Shown in pieces: positions 22,346-32,715 of a stretch of DNA of 64,000 nucleotides (its first letter is position 1; every line of letters starts with the position of its first letter). The notes under the pieces are model-generated. The model saw nothing but the letters and a program-made list of their open reading frames with translations. It had not been told where the DNA came from and ran no database searches. The position numbers were made by a program, and so were the translations under genes. Source of the stretch: Cutaneotrichosporon cavernicola (lineage: Eukaryota > Basidiomycota > Tremellomycetes > Trichosporonales > Trichosporonaceae); assembly GCF_030864355.1 (NCBI RefSeq), contig NC_083395.1, positions 248,001-312,000 of the forward strand, read 5' to 3'.

Positions 22346-23471
22346 TGTGAGTAGGGGTTGAGTGAGTGGGTGAGTGTGTGATGTTGAATTCTAGTCTCCC
22401 GTTCCACAGTGTCTCTCATGGCCCAGGATCATGTTGTTGGTTGGGGGGGTGGGGAGTGGCGAGACGCGGTTTTGGGCGCAATTGGGCGACGGCAACGCGC
22501 GGAAGTGCCCTGATGCGATCGACTTGACGTCACCGCACCCAGCCGTGTGATTACGGGTGATCGGCTTCCCAACCGAGCCACGTGGACGGACCGCGGATGT
22601 CCGCAGTCGTTGGATCGTTGTGCATGTCAACATGTCAACCGTTCTTTCAACTTGACATCTCCTGCGAGCTCGTATGGACGTCGTGAGTGGAGATGGAGAA
22701 CGGGATGGTGTGGTAGGAAGATGATCGACACTGCTCTCGTCCAATTCCAATCGACAGTGGGCAATACAGTGAGTCACTTAATGCTGTGGTGTTGGAATGG
22801 AGAGCTGATGTAGCTAGCGGCGGTTCATGACTTGCAGAGTACAGCTCGCCGATCGCCGACTCGCGGTGTGACTGTCTCCCACAATGTCAGCACACTCAGG
22901 CGCTCAGACAGCAGCGCCGTAAAGGCGTTCATCCGCCCAGCGTATCATGCCTTCCTGATCCCACTGGACTGCCCACGAAGCGCATAAGGAGCACCTTGGT
23001 TCCTCAGAGCTTGAAGGCATCTCAACTCCAACTCTCACACCAGTACTCACAGTCAATTCACCGCCTCTCGATGGCAGGCGAGATCCCTCTCTACCGAATT
23101 CCTTGGACTGAGTGCAGATATGCAGAGTAAGCTGTGGTGATGAGCAAGATGAGCAATTCCCCAGCCGACGCTGTCTTGTTGCTTCTTGGCGTTGGGCGGT
23201 GATGACTTTGAGGGCGTAATCGACGAGAAGCAGAGAAGCAGTCATGATCGGACCATGCCTTGGCCCAGATGTTTGGGCCCTAACCCCAGGAGAGGTCCGA
23301 GTGTCTAGGCCCTGTTTCCTTTTCCTACTGACTGCGCAGCCAAGAACTCACAGACCCCTCACAATCCCCTCACAATCCCCTCTCAACTTGACACAGCCTC
23401 TATCGTCACACTTAACAATCACTTCACTAACCCTTCTCCACATCCCTCCCCACTCAATCCACTTGACAACA
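22346..23471. other. 1.1 kb intergenic stretch
   Basis: G-rich run near 22441-22455 and CT-rich leader before 23472 with CCTCACAATC tandem words around 23350-23380. No gene supported. Confidence 0.5.
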
Positions 23472-24688
23472 ATGGGCTTCGGTGACTTTGCTGCATCCAT
23501 GCAGAAGGTCGCACTCGACCAGGGCGATAAGCCCAAGGAAGGCAGTACAGACCGCGGCCTCACTTCCAAGCTCATGGACGCTGGGATGAAGTATGCGTCG
23601 GGCGGCAAGCCCCCCAGCCAGCCCCAGTACGGTCAGCAGAACCAGCAGGGCGGGCATGGCGGATACAACCAGGGCTATGGCGGCGGAGCAGCCGACTCGT
23701 ACTACAACCCCGGCGGGCAGGGTGAGCTTACTTTCCACTGAAGAGCTGACACCAGGCTCGCATGGCGGATACGGAGGCTCGTACGGACAGCAGGGTGGGT
23801 TGCGCGTTTGCGCGTGAGGAGGAGCTGATCGCAGGTTACGGAGGCGGATACGGCACGCAGCAGGGCAATGGGCAGCACGGTGGCCAGCAGCAGGGCCAGT
23901 ATGGTGGCCAGCAGCAGGGCCAGTATGGGAACCAGCACGGCGGGTACCAGAACCAGAACCAGGGCCACTCGGGCTCGTCAGGCGGCCTCGCTTCGGGCCT
24001 CGGCGCCCTCGCGTCCATGGCGGGCGGCTCGAAGCCTCAAAACCAGCAGCAACAGCAGCAGGGTCACTCGTCGGGCGGCCTCGCGTCGGGCCTCAGCGCT
24101 CTCGCGTCCATGGCGGGCGGCTCGAAGCCTCAAAACCAGCAGCAACAGCAGCAGGGTCACTCGTCGGGCGGCGGCCTCGGCGCCCTCGCGGCCATGGCTG
24201 GTCCCGCGCTCGCCGCGTACTCTGGCAAGCCCTCGAAGCCGTCGGGCGGACACAGCAGCGGCGGCAGCCTCCTCTCCATGGCGGCCGGTATGGCGTCGCA
24301 CGGCTCGGGTCAGGGCGGCGGCAGCGCGGGCAAGGTCGGCGGTCTGATGGCGCTTGCTGGTGTCATGGGTGGCGGTGGCAAGCAAAGCGGCGGAAGCGGC
24401 GGTGCACTCGGTACACTCGGTGCGCTCGCTGGTGTTGCTGGTGCGATGAGCGGCAAGCGCGAGATTGGAGAGGAGGACAAGCACGGCCAGAACAACCAGC
24501 AGAGCCAGTACGGCCAGTCGTACGGCTCTCAGGGCGACCACCGCGTGCCCTCCCCCCACCAGAACGAGCAGGGCTACAACCAGGGCTACGGCCACAACGA
24601 CGGCCGTACTCCCACTCCACCGCACGGCGAGGCGGCCAACTACTACAACCAGCCGGGCTCGTACCAGGCCCAGGGCTATGGTCGTTAA
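23472..24688 (+). CDS. Gly/Gln-rich low-complexity protein
   Basis: Three exons (23472-23721, 23756-23794, 23835-24688), 380 residues; the middle exon is 39 nt. The start is a folded-looking segment (MGFGDFAASMQKVALDQG) with Lys/Asp. The rest is Gly/Gln/Tyr/Ser-rich: QGQYGG units, two near-identical ~31-residue units around GGLASGLxALASMAGG and six-Gln runs, then Ala/Gly stretches that could form glycine-zipper-like helices (LGALAGVAGAMSG), ending YNQPGSYQAQGYGR. The composition is prion-like and could drive condensate or membrane association. The next gene downstream has the same style, so the two are probably paralogues or co-functional. No enzyme motif; the function is unknown. Confidence 0.8.
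23973..24156 (+). repeat. Two ~93-bp in-frame tandem units
   Basis: Nearly identical coding repeats encode GLASGLxALASMAGGSKPQN followed by six Gln. Their near-identity at DNA level suggests recent unequal exchange. Confidence 0.8.
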
Positions 24689-25167
24689 AGCGCGTCGGGT
24701 TTGATTGGATGAAGCGACAGGGACGAGAAGCATGTACATGAGATCACGACCGGGCTTTGGGTTCTTGTCATTATAGAGCAGAGTAGAGTAAAGGAATGGA
24801 TACACGATGAGGGCAAGGAACTCGATGTAGTGCGATGTAGTGTTGGTCGTGGTGCCAAGCGTCCTACTGCCAAGTGGGTAGGTAGGAGGTGGACAGAGAT
24901 GACGCGCGTCCTAGGAACAGGTGGGGTGGGATACGTCATAGACCCTGCCGAGGTTGGGCTTTGTTCGCCATCACACGGTCTTTCGGTGTCGAGGACTGCG
25001 GATAACCGATCAAGGAAAGGGGTTGCACAGCCTCACTCAGATCTCCCAACTGCCACGCGAGCTCGAGACGAGATCTGCATTCTCACTGCACCCACCGCGT
25101 CACCCCACTTCTATCTCACCTTCCTTCCATCCCTCCTTCAACCACTCCTTCACTCCAAACCATCACA
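24689..25167. other. Intergenic, upstream of the second Gly/Gln-rich gene
   Basis: Ends in a TTCCTTC/CACTCC pyrimidine-rich leader directly before ATG 25168. No gene seen. Confidence 0.5.
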
Positions 25168-26034
25168 ATGTCGTTCAACCAGGGCGGTAACTACGGCTCG
25201 GGATACACTCCCCCCGGCGCGCCTGGCTCGTACCAGCACCCCGGCTTCGGTAACCACCCCGCTCCTCAGGGTGGGCAGCCACAGCCACAAGGCGAGGCTG
25301 CAAGCTATTACAGCCAGGCGCCGCAGCCGCAGCAGCATGGCGGCGAGCAGTACGGCGGTCAGCAGCAGCAGCACCAGCAGCAGAACTACCAGCAGCACCA
25401 GCAGCAGCAGAACTACCAGCAGCACCAGCAGCGTGAGTTCGAGGAAGGCGACCTCCACTCGACTTGCACGCCCCGCTGCAACCTCGACCCAGCTCCGGGA
25501 TATGGGCTGTAGCTGACGGCAGCGTACAACCCTCCTGCGCAGCACGCGCCCCCTCCCCAGCAGTCCAATTCGTACGGCTCGGGCGTGGCCGGGATGGGCC
25601 TCGCGGGTATCGCTGGCGCCGCGGTCGGCGCCATTGGCGGATACGCCTCCGGCCACTCGAGCGGTGGCCATTCGAGCGGTGGCCTCGGCAGTCTCGCTAG
25701 TTCGGTGATGGGCGGCGGTAGCCACTCCCCCGGCAAGGACCACAAGGACAAGGACAAGAAGGACAAGGACAAGAAGGACAAGGACAAGGACAAGGACAAG
25801 GACAAGAAGGACAAGGACAAGGACAAGAAGGACAAGGACAAGGACAAGAAGGACAAGGACAAGGACAAGGACCACAAGGACAAGGACAAGAAGGACAAGG
25901 ACAAGAAGGACAAGAAGGACAAGAAGAAGTATGGGTCGCACGGGTCGGGGTCGGGCTCGGACTCTGAGGGCAGCGGCGGCAAGAAAAAGTACAAGCAGAA
26001 GAAGCGCAGTGGCTCTGGCTCGGACTCGGACTAG
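25168..26034 (+). CDS. Gly/Gln-rich, glycine-zipper protein with Lys/Asp tract
   Basis: Two exons (25168-25432, 25523-26034) around a 90-nt intron; 258 residues. The N-terminus is Gly/Tyr/Pro/Gln-rich with long (QQ)n and NYQQHQ repeats. The centre has a clear glycine-zipper helix, MGLAGIAGAAVGAIGGYASG, able to insert in or oligomerise at membranes. Next is a 60-residue tract made almost only of DKDK/KKDKD units (bases about 25736-25925), then GSGSDSEGSGGKKKYKQKKR. The charged tract resembles hydrophilins that stay soluble under desiccation. It shares start style, Gly/Gln bias and orientation with the gene at 23472. Function unknown; a stress-related or surface-linked role is a guess. Confidence 0.78.
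25736..25925 (+). repeat. (GACAAG)n coding repeat
   Basis: Degenerate hexanucleotide GACAAG/AAGGAC repeat encoding alternating Lys and Asp; strongly purine-biased on the plus strand. Confidence 0.9.
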
Positions 26035-26351
26035 ACACCACTCGGGAGCTGCTGGGAAGGGAATGAGGTGTGTAGATAGAGAGGCATTGTAGATATTAGA
26101 GGTCGTAGCATCGTCGTGACCATGCACGTTCGTCACCATGTGCTACCTTGGGCTAGATGTGAACTGGCAAGCTCGGAGGTATGATCTAGCTCTCGTGCTT
26201 TCATGACCGGCTTCACTACTGGCGGCACGGCAACGGCCATACCCGGCGACCAAGACCGACACTGCTCACCACATAACCCCAACCATTCCTCATCTCCTCA
26301 ACTCCCACTTCCTCCCTCCCTCCATAGCATTCTCTCCCGTTCAACGCCGCC
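26035..26351. other. Intergenic, upstream of the epoxide hydrolase
   Basis: Ends in a CT-rich leader (CTTCCTCCCTCCCTCC) before ATG 26352. Nothing else seen. Confidence 0.5.
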
Positions 26352-27790
26352 ATGTCATTCTACACCCTCCCGCACGCGCCCACGATCCCCGTGATCGAGT
26401 TCCACCCACACGTCCCCGACGCAGCCATCGCCGACCTCCGCCATCGCCTGGCTTACACAGCACCCCGTGCGAGGACATGGGATAACACCAACGGCCCGGG
26501 ACACCTAGGCACGAGCCACGACTGGGTCTCGGACATGATTGAGAAATGGCGCGCCTTCGACTGGTGAGTTGCTTCCTTCCATCGTCCTCAAGCTAACTCA
26601 GGCGCGCGGTCGAGGCCGAGATCGCCTCGTTCCCCTCCTACCACGCGACGGTAGAATACAAGGGCTACAAGTACAAGATCCACTTCCTGGCTCTCTTCAG
26701 CGCTAAGCGCGACGCGACGCCGATTGTATTCTCGCACGGATGGCCCGGTTCCGTCCTCGAGTTCGTGCCCATGCTCAACCACATCAAGTCCAAGTACAGC
26801 CCGGCGACGCTTCCAAACCACATCATCGTCCCGGCACTGGTCGGGTACGGATTCTCCTCGCCGCCGCCGACCGACCTCGCCTTTGGGAGTTACGATAATG
26901 CTGCTATCCTGGACAAGATGATGGCGGGTCTTGGGTTTGGGCGTGAGGGTGGGAGGGGCGGATACTATGCCCAAGGCGGGGATATTGGGAGCTTTGTGAC
27001 TCGTCAGCTCACCAAGTTTGACAGTTGCATTGGTGAGTACCGCTTTGGGTTGGTTCAGGCTATTCATCTCCAGCCATTGGGCTGGACGGGTACCACAGCG
27101 GTTCACCCGCCTTCATCTCCTTTTACTCCCCTCAATGCCCTCCTCGTCCTCGCCTCTGTCCTCTCCCGCGCTAACCCCAGGCATCCACCTCAACTTCTTC
27201 CCGATGGGCGTGCCGAACGGTGCGTCGGTTGACGACCTGGACGAGACCGACGCCAAGGCCATGGCGCGGGGCATGACGTGGCGCCAGTGGGGCGAGGGCT
27301 ACCGCGTCGAGCACTCGACCAAGCCGGCAACAATCGGCGCAGTCCTCGACTCGTCGCCTGTCGCCGTGCTCTGCTGGATCGGCGAGAAACTCGAGGGCAT
27401 TAACATCAAGGACCGCGCCAAGAAACTCCACTTCATCCTGGCCGACCTCAGCCTGTACTGGTACACCAACACGGCCGCCACGTGTATTTGGGAATACCGC
27501 TCTGTGAGTACTGAGGTGTGGCTGGGGCCTGCTGACTCCAGGCTTGGGGCAAGGACGGACATATGAACGAAGACTACCCCGCTCATATTGACAAGCCGGT
27601 CGGATACTCGCAGTTCATGCTCGAGATCATGCCTACGCCTATCCCGTTCATGAAGCGCGTCGCGAATATTGTGCACGCCAAGCGTCACCTCGAGGGAGGG
27701 CACTTTGCTGCCCTCGATGAGCCTGTTGCGCTGTGGGAGGACGTACAGGATTACGTCAAGGTTGCGAGCACGGCGGGCGCCAAGCTCTGA
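26352..27790 (+). CDS. Epoxide hydrolase (EHN + alpha/beta hydrolase) ending AKL
   Basis: Four exons (26352-26563, 26602-27032, 27181-27503, 27542-27790), 404 residues. The N-terminal epoxide-hydrolase domain (about 10-100) has the usual IEFHPHVPDAAIADLRHRL start. The hydrolase core shows the oxyanion motif HGWPGS (116-121), the nucleophile Asp198 in GGDIGS and the catalytic His376 in GGHFAALDEP. The enzyme opens epoxides to diols through an Asp ester. The last three residues are AKL, a canonical peroxisomal PTS1, so it may detoxify or process epoxy fatty acids in peroxisomes. Intron 2 (148 nt) is longer than the local norm; I accept it because it joins a conserved GIHLNFFP segment in frame. 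Confidence 0.9.
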
Positions 27791-28020
27791 ACGGGGCTCA
27801 CGGGAGCCACGGTGCGGCTTTGAAGAGCAAGGAGTGACTGCTAGCAGGTTTGAGAGGATGGTAACGTGGTCAGAAGTCTAGACAGAGGATGCAAGATGTT
27901 GCGGCGTTGAGGAACAAGGGAGGATTCTTGACCTTGAACGCGCCTGTGTGAGTGCACGTGAGAATGTGATAGCCCCAACCCTTTCGATCAGCACGACAGG
28001 GCGCTCACAGTCACTGACCA

Positions 28021-29172
28021 TCAGAACAAAAACGCGAGCTCGAACTTCTCCTCCCCGACACGCGCCTTGAAGTCATCAAGCGTCTCGAACTTGATGTAAT
28101 CTAGCCTCTCGTCCGCGGTATCGTTCCCCACCCAATCATTTTCCGGAACGCTCTCCATGCCGATGCGCATCGACCTGCGGAGGTATTGGAGCCACACAGT
28201 GCGCTCCCTCTCGTCCCTGGGGAGATGCCTGGCCACCGAAAGACCGACCTCTAGGTGTTTCATCCACGTGCCGCTGCCCGCGCCAGGTAGTCGCCAAGAG
28301 AACGAGTTGACGAGAGTTATCCGCCTTGGGCTACACATGACGGGAAGTGCTTTTCCGATCGCGGTTACGACGAGCGACGCCTGTTCGTACGGGACTGGTG
28401 AGGGGGGGCCAAGTGAGCGAATTCGCCATCCAGAAGGTGGCCCCGTACTACGGACACCCCTATACGGAGGTTGAAAGAGTATGACGAGTTCAATGTCGTC
28501 CCGCCAGGAGCTCTGACTGGCGACGGGGAATTGAAGGGCGCTGGGTGGTGCCAGGCGGAGCGACACCAAGACCATTCCGTTCTTGTGGATCTGCGGATTT
28601 TGCAGCTGCAGACCCAAGTAGGGTGAAGGAGGGGCGTGGGCGCAGTACATTTCGCAAAGGGGAAGTAAGTCGAGCTTGAAGCTACTTTGATAGTCGCGTA
28701 CCACACGGATATTGGGGAACTTGGCGATGAGGGCTATCCACTCTTCCAGGAGGTCGTCCGGTGAAATGTCCAGGATGCGAGTGTTGGTTAGTCCATCCCA
28801 GTGTTGAGGGGGGAGGCGGGGCGGTACCGCACCTTGCACGTGGAGGGACCGTGTTGTATCCCAACTGTGGGCAGCGATGTTGCGTTCCGGATGACTAACG
28901 GGTCCATAGGTCAGATGGGACCTCAAGAGCGACAGGTGGTCGACCAGAAGCGCGTCAGCGTGAGCCCGCCATTCGACGCAGACTCTACGCAAGACAAGGA
29001 GGGACGACCTCGGCGCAAAGTGAAAGATCCTGTCGATGATATCGGGGTAGGCGAGGTGGTCAACCTGGACAATCTTGGAGGCCCCACAGCAGTCTGACTG
29101 GAAGCCAACATCCGCATCGGGATGGACTTGCATTGGGTACATGTGCGCTTCCGAGCGGGTCTTGACGGACAT
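28021..29172 (-). CDS. F-box-like family protein, copy 4
   Basis: Single-exon gene for 383 residues, the only intact copy on the minus strand. Start taken at the ATG 29172; a second ATG ten codons later is equally possible. Core: YPDIIDRIFHFAPRSSLLVL then RVCVEWRAHADALLVDHLSL. The middle holds two hydrophobic strands common to other copies (VLDISPDD-like and VTAIGKALPVM). The tail is YIKFETLDDFKARVGEEKFE, a variant of the family signature. It stands apart from the clusters at both ends of the window and shares a 283-bp divergent upstream region with a 3'-5' exonuclease gene. F-box adaptor activity is inferred. Confidence 0.78.
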   Translation of the reverse strand: MSVKTRSEAHMYPMQVHPDADVGFQSDCCGASKIVQVDHLAYPDIIDRIFHFAPRSSLLVLRRVCVEWRAHADALLVDHLSLLRSHLTYGPVSHPERNIAAHSWDTTRSLHVQGAVPPRLPPQHWDGLTNTRILDISPDDLLEEWIALIAKFPNIRVVRDYQSSFKLDLLPLCEMYCAHAPPSPYLGLQLQNPQIHKNGMVLVSLRLAPPSALQFPVASQSSWRDDIELVILFQPPYRGVRSTGPPSGWRIRSLGPPSPVPYEQASLVVTAIGKALPVMCSPRRITLVNSFSWRLPGAGSGTWMKHLEVGLSVARHLPRDERERTVWLQYLRRSMRIGMESVPENDWVGNDTADERLDYIKFETLDDFKARVGEEKFELAFLF

Positions 29173-29455
29173 CAAGTCACAAGCGATCTGGATGATGGAT
29201 GTGTTGATGCTGCGTTGCTGACCGAGGGCGATTCGCCACCGCCCTGTGCAAAGGTGGAGGTTTTCGTGTTCCTAGGGCTAGTCGCAGACTCCGTGAATCC
29301 TCGTCTTGACTACTATTCCAACAATCATCGACATCTTTCTCGGTCCACCCTTTCTGGTGAGCATTACCTAAACCTCGCCCAGCGCATGCCTTGGCTAACT
29401 CTTCAGACCCAGTTCAGCCGCGACCTCAACGTCCGCCGACAACGAGGGAGATCTC

Positions 29456-30409
29456 ATGACGTTCACTCACCCACCTTCCTCGCGAAGGGGTCGGAAGGGC
29501 AAGTGCGCGGCACACACCCAACCCGTCACCAACGCGAAAGCTCCCAAGGCCACGGGCCAAGCCGCTCGCGCCGCGTCAAAGAAGAAGGCGCGGCTCAAGG
29601 GGCGCGTGGAGGAGGAACGTCCTCACACCTCAGAGGAAGACGTTCCTCCCTGTCAAAACGGATACTGGATCCGTGCGCCGACCAAAAGGGAGCGCGAGGC
29701 CCTCCCACGCTTTCCCACCCTCAAGATGCATCACATTCACATCCCGCGCTCGAAAACCGAGCTTACCACCGCCCGCACGGCCCTCCTCGCCGCCGACGTC
29801 CTCGGCTTTGACACGGAGACGAGGCCAGCCTTCGTTAAGGGCCGGCCCGACACCGGTGGCCCACACCTCGTCCAGCTGTCGACGAAGACGGACGCGTGGC
29901 TGCTCATGATCCACCGCGTTCCAGGTGCACTGGCACTCGCGCGCGAGGTCATGGCGGAGCAGTCGATCATGAAGGTGGGGTTCGGACTGGCGAACGACGT
30001 CCAGACCCTCCCTGGCAAACTTGGGGCGCAGCTCAGGAACGTGTACGATTTTGATAGCCGCTTCGCCAAGGTCGGGTATGGCAAGAGTCTTGGTGTGCGC
30101 GGCGCGGTCGCCGTCGTGTTCAACCAGGACTTCCGCAAAGCCAAGAAGCAGACGCTGGCGAACTGGGCCTCAGACCACTACAACGACGCTATGATCTTGT
30201 ACGCGGCCAATGACGCGTACATTCCCACCGTCCTTTGGGCCGAGATGGCGCGGTGGGATCAGGGGAGAGTCGACACCCCCAAGTGGTTCAAGGCTGGCGT
30301 GCAGCGGATCGCGCGGGAGCGTGCCACCGCACAGTCACGCGGCCTCACGAACACCCATGAGGATGGTGATTCCATGGAAAAGGGAGTTACTGACGACAGA
30401 TGGCGATGA
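29456..30409 (+). CDS. DEDDy 3'-5' exonuclease domain protein (WRN-exo-like)
   Basis: Single exon, 317 residues. A basic, probably nuclear-targeting N-terminus (SKKKARLKGR) precedes an RNase D/WRN-type exonuclease domain. Exo I is GFDTET (Asp119, Glu121), Exo II is GFGLANDVQTL (Asp181) and Exo III is YAANDAY (Tyr249, Asp253), so all four acidic ligands and the Tyr of the DEDDy class are present. It has no helicase or HRDC domain, so it is a stand-alone exonuclease such as those acting in DNA repair or small-RNA trimming. The enzyme class is firm; DNA versus RNA substrate cannot be told from sequence. Confidence 0.88.
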   Translation: MTFTHPPSSRRGRKGKCAAHTQPVTNAKAPKATGQAARAASKKKARLKGRVEEERPHTSEEDVPPCQNGYWIRAPTKREREALPRFPTLKMHHIHIPRSKTELTTARTALLAADVLGFDTETRPAFVKGRPDTGGPHLVQLSTKTDAWLLMIHRVPGALALAREVMAEQSIMKVGFGLANDVQTLPGKLGAQLRNVYDFDSRFAKVGYGKSLGVRGAVAVVFNQDFRKAKKQTLANWASDHYNDAMILYAANDAYIPTVLWAEMARWDQGRVDTPKWFKAGVQRIARERATAQSRGLTNTHEDGDSMEKGVTDDRWR

Positions 30410-32715
30410 TGTAGTGTACACGGGCTACCGCCTGGCCGCCGATCGGCTCAACGCCAACCAGTCATCGAGGTGCGCCACGGCACAGAGCGTGGCTGACCTC
30501 AGCCTTCTTAGTCGCCTTGACAAGCGATAGCGCGCGTGCGCAAGATACCCTGCATTCAACATTCCCCAGCGATCTATACGTGAGCGACTGCTGTAGTTTT
30601 TGTGTACGAGTCGGATATGTTGTTGTTTGTCCACAACAGAGTTGGAGCGAGGATTTGAGATTAGACACTCGTGGACGGAGACGGAATTGTGTCCGCTCCA
30701 ATACAGCAGCTCACCTCAGCACGTTCCTCTCATTGTCCTCCCATCTGTTGCCAACGATCCAGTGTACGCCAACCGCAACCACAATATCTGGAGGTCCCGC
30801 CCACACATCTGTTCCATCGTCATGGTCCACAGGCGAGCCATGAGACGCCAAGACGTGATGCATCCAGTCTGGCGCGCCTAGTGGACCAGCTCCTCGTACT
30901 GATCATACCACAACCCTACTACATTGACAGGTGAGGAGCTGGCAAATTAAGGAACGTTTAATGGCAACTGGGTAAGATCACCAACCAGCTAGACTCATGG
31001 CCATCACACCACACCACACTAACAACCGGTCATAACCGCCGGTAATGACCAGCCCGCCCCAAACATTCCATGCAGGAACGCATGTCTTGTGGGACATGGG
31101 GGGCCCAATATCGGCATGTCTGAGGTTCATTAAGCCAGCACACGACAGTGGAAACTGCGGAAAGGCTTGGTGGCATTCCGCTCGACGCGCTGTCCAATCG
31201 TTGTGTTCGTGCTATCTTCCACTCGACTCGGCCCGCTGATGCCTCGAGCCGACTTACCCGCGCGTTGTGGCGCTCGTCACGTCATTCCTCGCGCTGCACA
31301 GAAGACGACAGACTATTGTGGCTGCAATGCCTGATGTATCAGTACGCGGGTCCTCGATGTCGCGATCCATGGGTTCGTCAACCGCTTACGGCAAGGGAAA
31401 GCAACGTGGTCCAAGCTGCTGAACAGTACAATGGCCCGGTTAAGTTCAGTGGCACTTCGGTAACGGCGAAACGGCGCGCGTGGCGCTGAGCAGGGATGAG
31501 GATTGCATGTTATGGCCAAGCTGGGCTGCGTCGCCGTCCAAGTGGCGTGGAACTCGGCAATCGGGGGCACGGTATCTTGGCATCTGCGGTAGAGTGCACG
31601 AGCTGGCTATCAATCGCCTGCCAAGCGCAAGCCAAGCACTTGACCTACTCAGCGACGGCAAGTGCCGCCCGCGGTTAGCCTGCAGACGTTCCCGGGAGCG
31701 GAGACGCCTCTGGAGGAGACCCTGCATGGCGCACCGTCACGTGTGCCTGGTTCTCGGTCACTTCGCTTCTGCCCGGTTATCTCGGCGTTCGAAACCCGAT
31801 TCCCACCATCAAGTATGGTGTTGACGTCAATCCGGGCCTAGGTGCATATCTCATCACAGGATACCTAGAGTGTCGGCGTTGGAGGCGTTGATCCACTTAC
31901 GCCTCACCCTGCCACCCTGCATCGCCACCTCCGGCTACCAGCTCGTCGCTACCACTCTCCAAGCCGATGTGTTTGTTACGTTTAGCTCTTGGTTTGTGAC
32001 GCGGGCAGTCTTAGAGTGGGGAGGTGGGAAAACTGTGTCTCAGTTTTGATTGCGTGTCCCTAAGCTGACGGAGAGATGACTAGGGAAATACAAATGAGTT
32101 GAAGATGTGGTAAAGAAATACTACAAACCAACGATGACACTAACAGGCCCAGCCCCGCGGTCACGGCGTATTGCGAAGGAATGTGGAGGGTGCAGTCATC
32201 AGCTGATGTCAACGCGGTTTGCCCGCTGAGAAAATGGGTTGGCTAGAATGCCAGCCAAAGAACACTCGGTCTATTGTTTGCGGACTTCGGCTTTGCCTGA
32301 TGGCGGGGTCAGGTGATTGCCGGGGTCGGGATCCGGCCCCGATCTCAATTCAGGTTGATTATTGACACAGTCAAGGCATGGGGCCAGAGGAGAGCGGAAT
32401 GTACGGAATGAGTGGCGCCCATGTAACTGGACAGCGAGAGAGAAATGGAATGACAAGCAGCAAGCAGCGGTGCTTGCCGCTATGAGGCTCAGGGTGATGG
32501 CTGGGAGCCCGCGGGGCCCGGCTATGGATCTTGGGGAAGTGGCGGGTGTCACATGCAGGCCACTTGCATCAATGTGGATGGATGATCGTGGGTTAGACAT
32601 TCGACGGATGCCATCTCATGCGCCAAGGGCCACCTCCACATCTCTCCCAGGTTCTTATACCAGCTTGGATGCTGGGAAATACTAGCCCCATCGCCCGTCT
32701 CTCATTTGCCCAGCA
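30410..32715. other. 2.3 kb intergenic stretch without a supported gene
   Basis: Several frames of 60-115 codons on both strands, but none has local codon preference, a family motif or consistent splice partners. Contains an inverted repeat GGTCAT...ATGACC at about 31027-31050 with CCGCCGG in its loop. It could hold a noncoding RNA or regulatory DNA for the transporter at 32716. Confidence 0.5.

Noticed and set aside
23978..26139. Leu/Val-rich minus-strand frames over the Gly/Gln-rich genes
   Set aside because: They are the complement of CAG and GACAAG repeats; no start context or independent motif.
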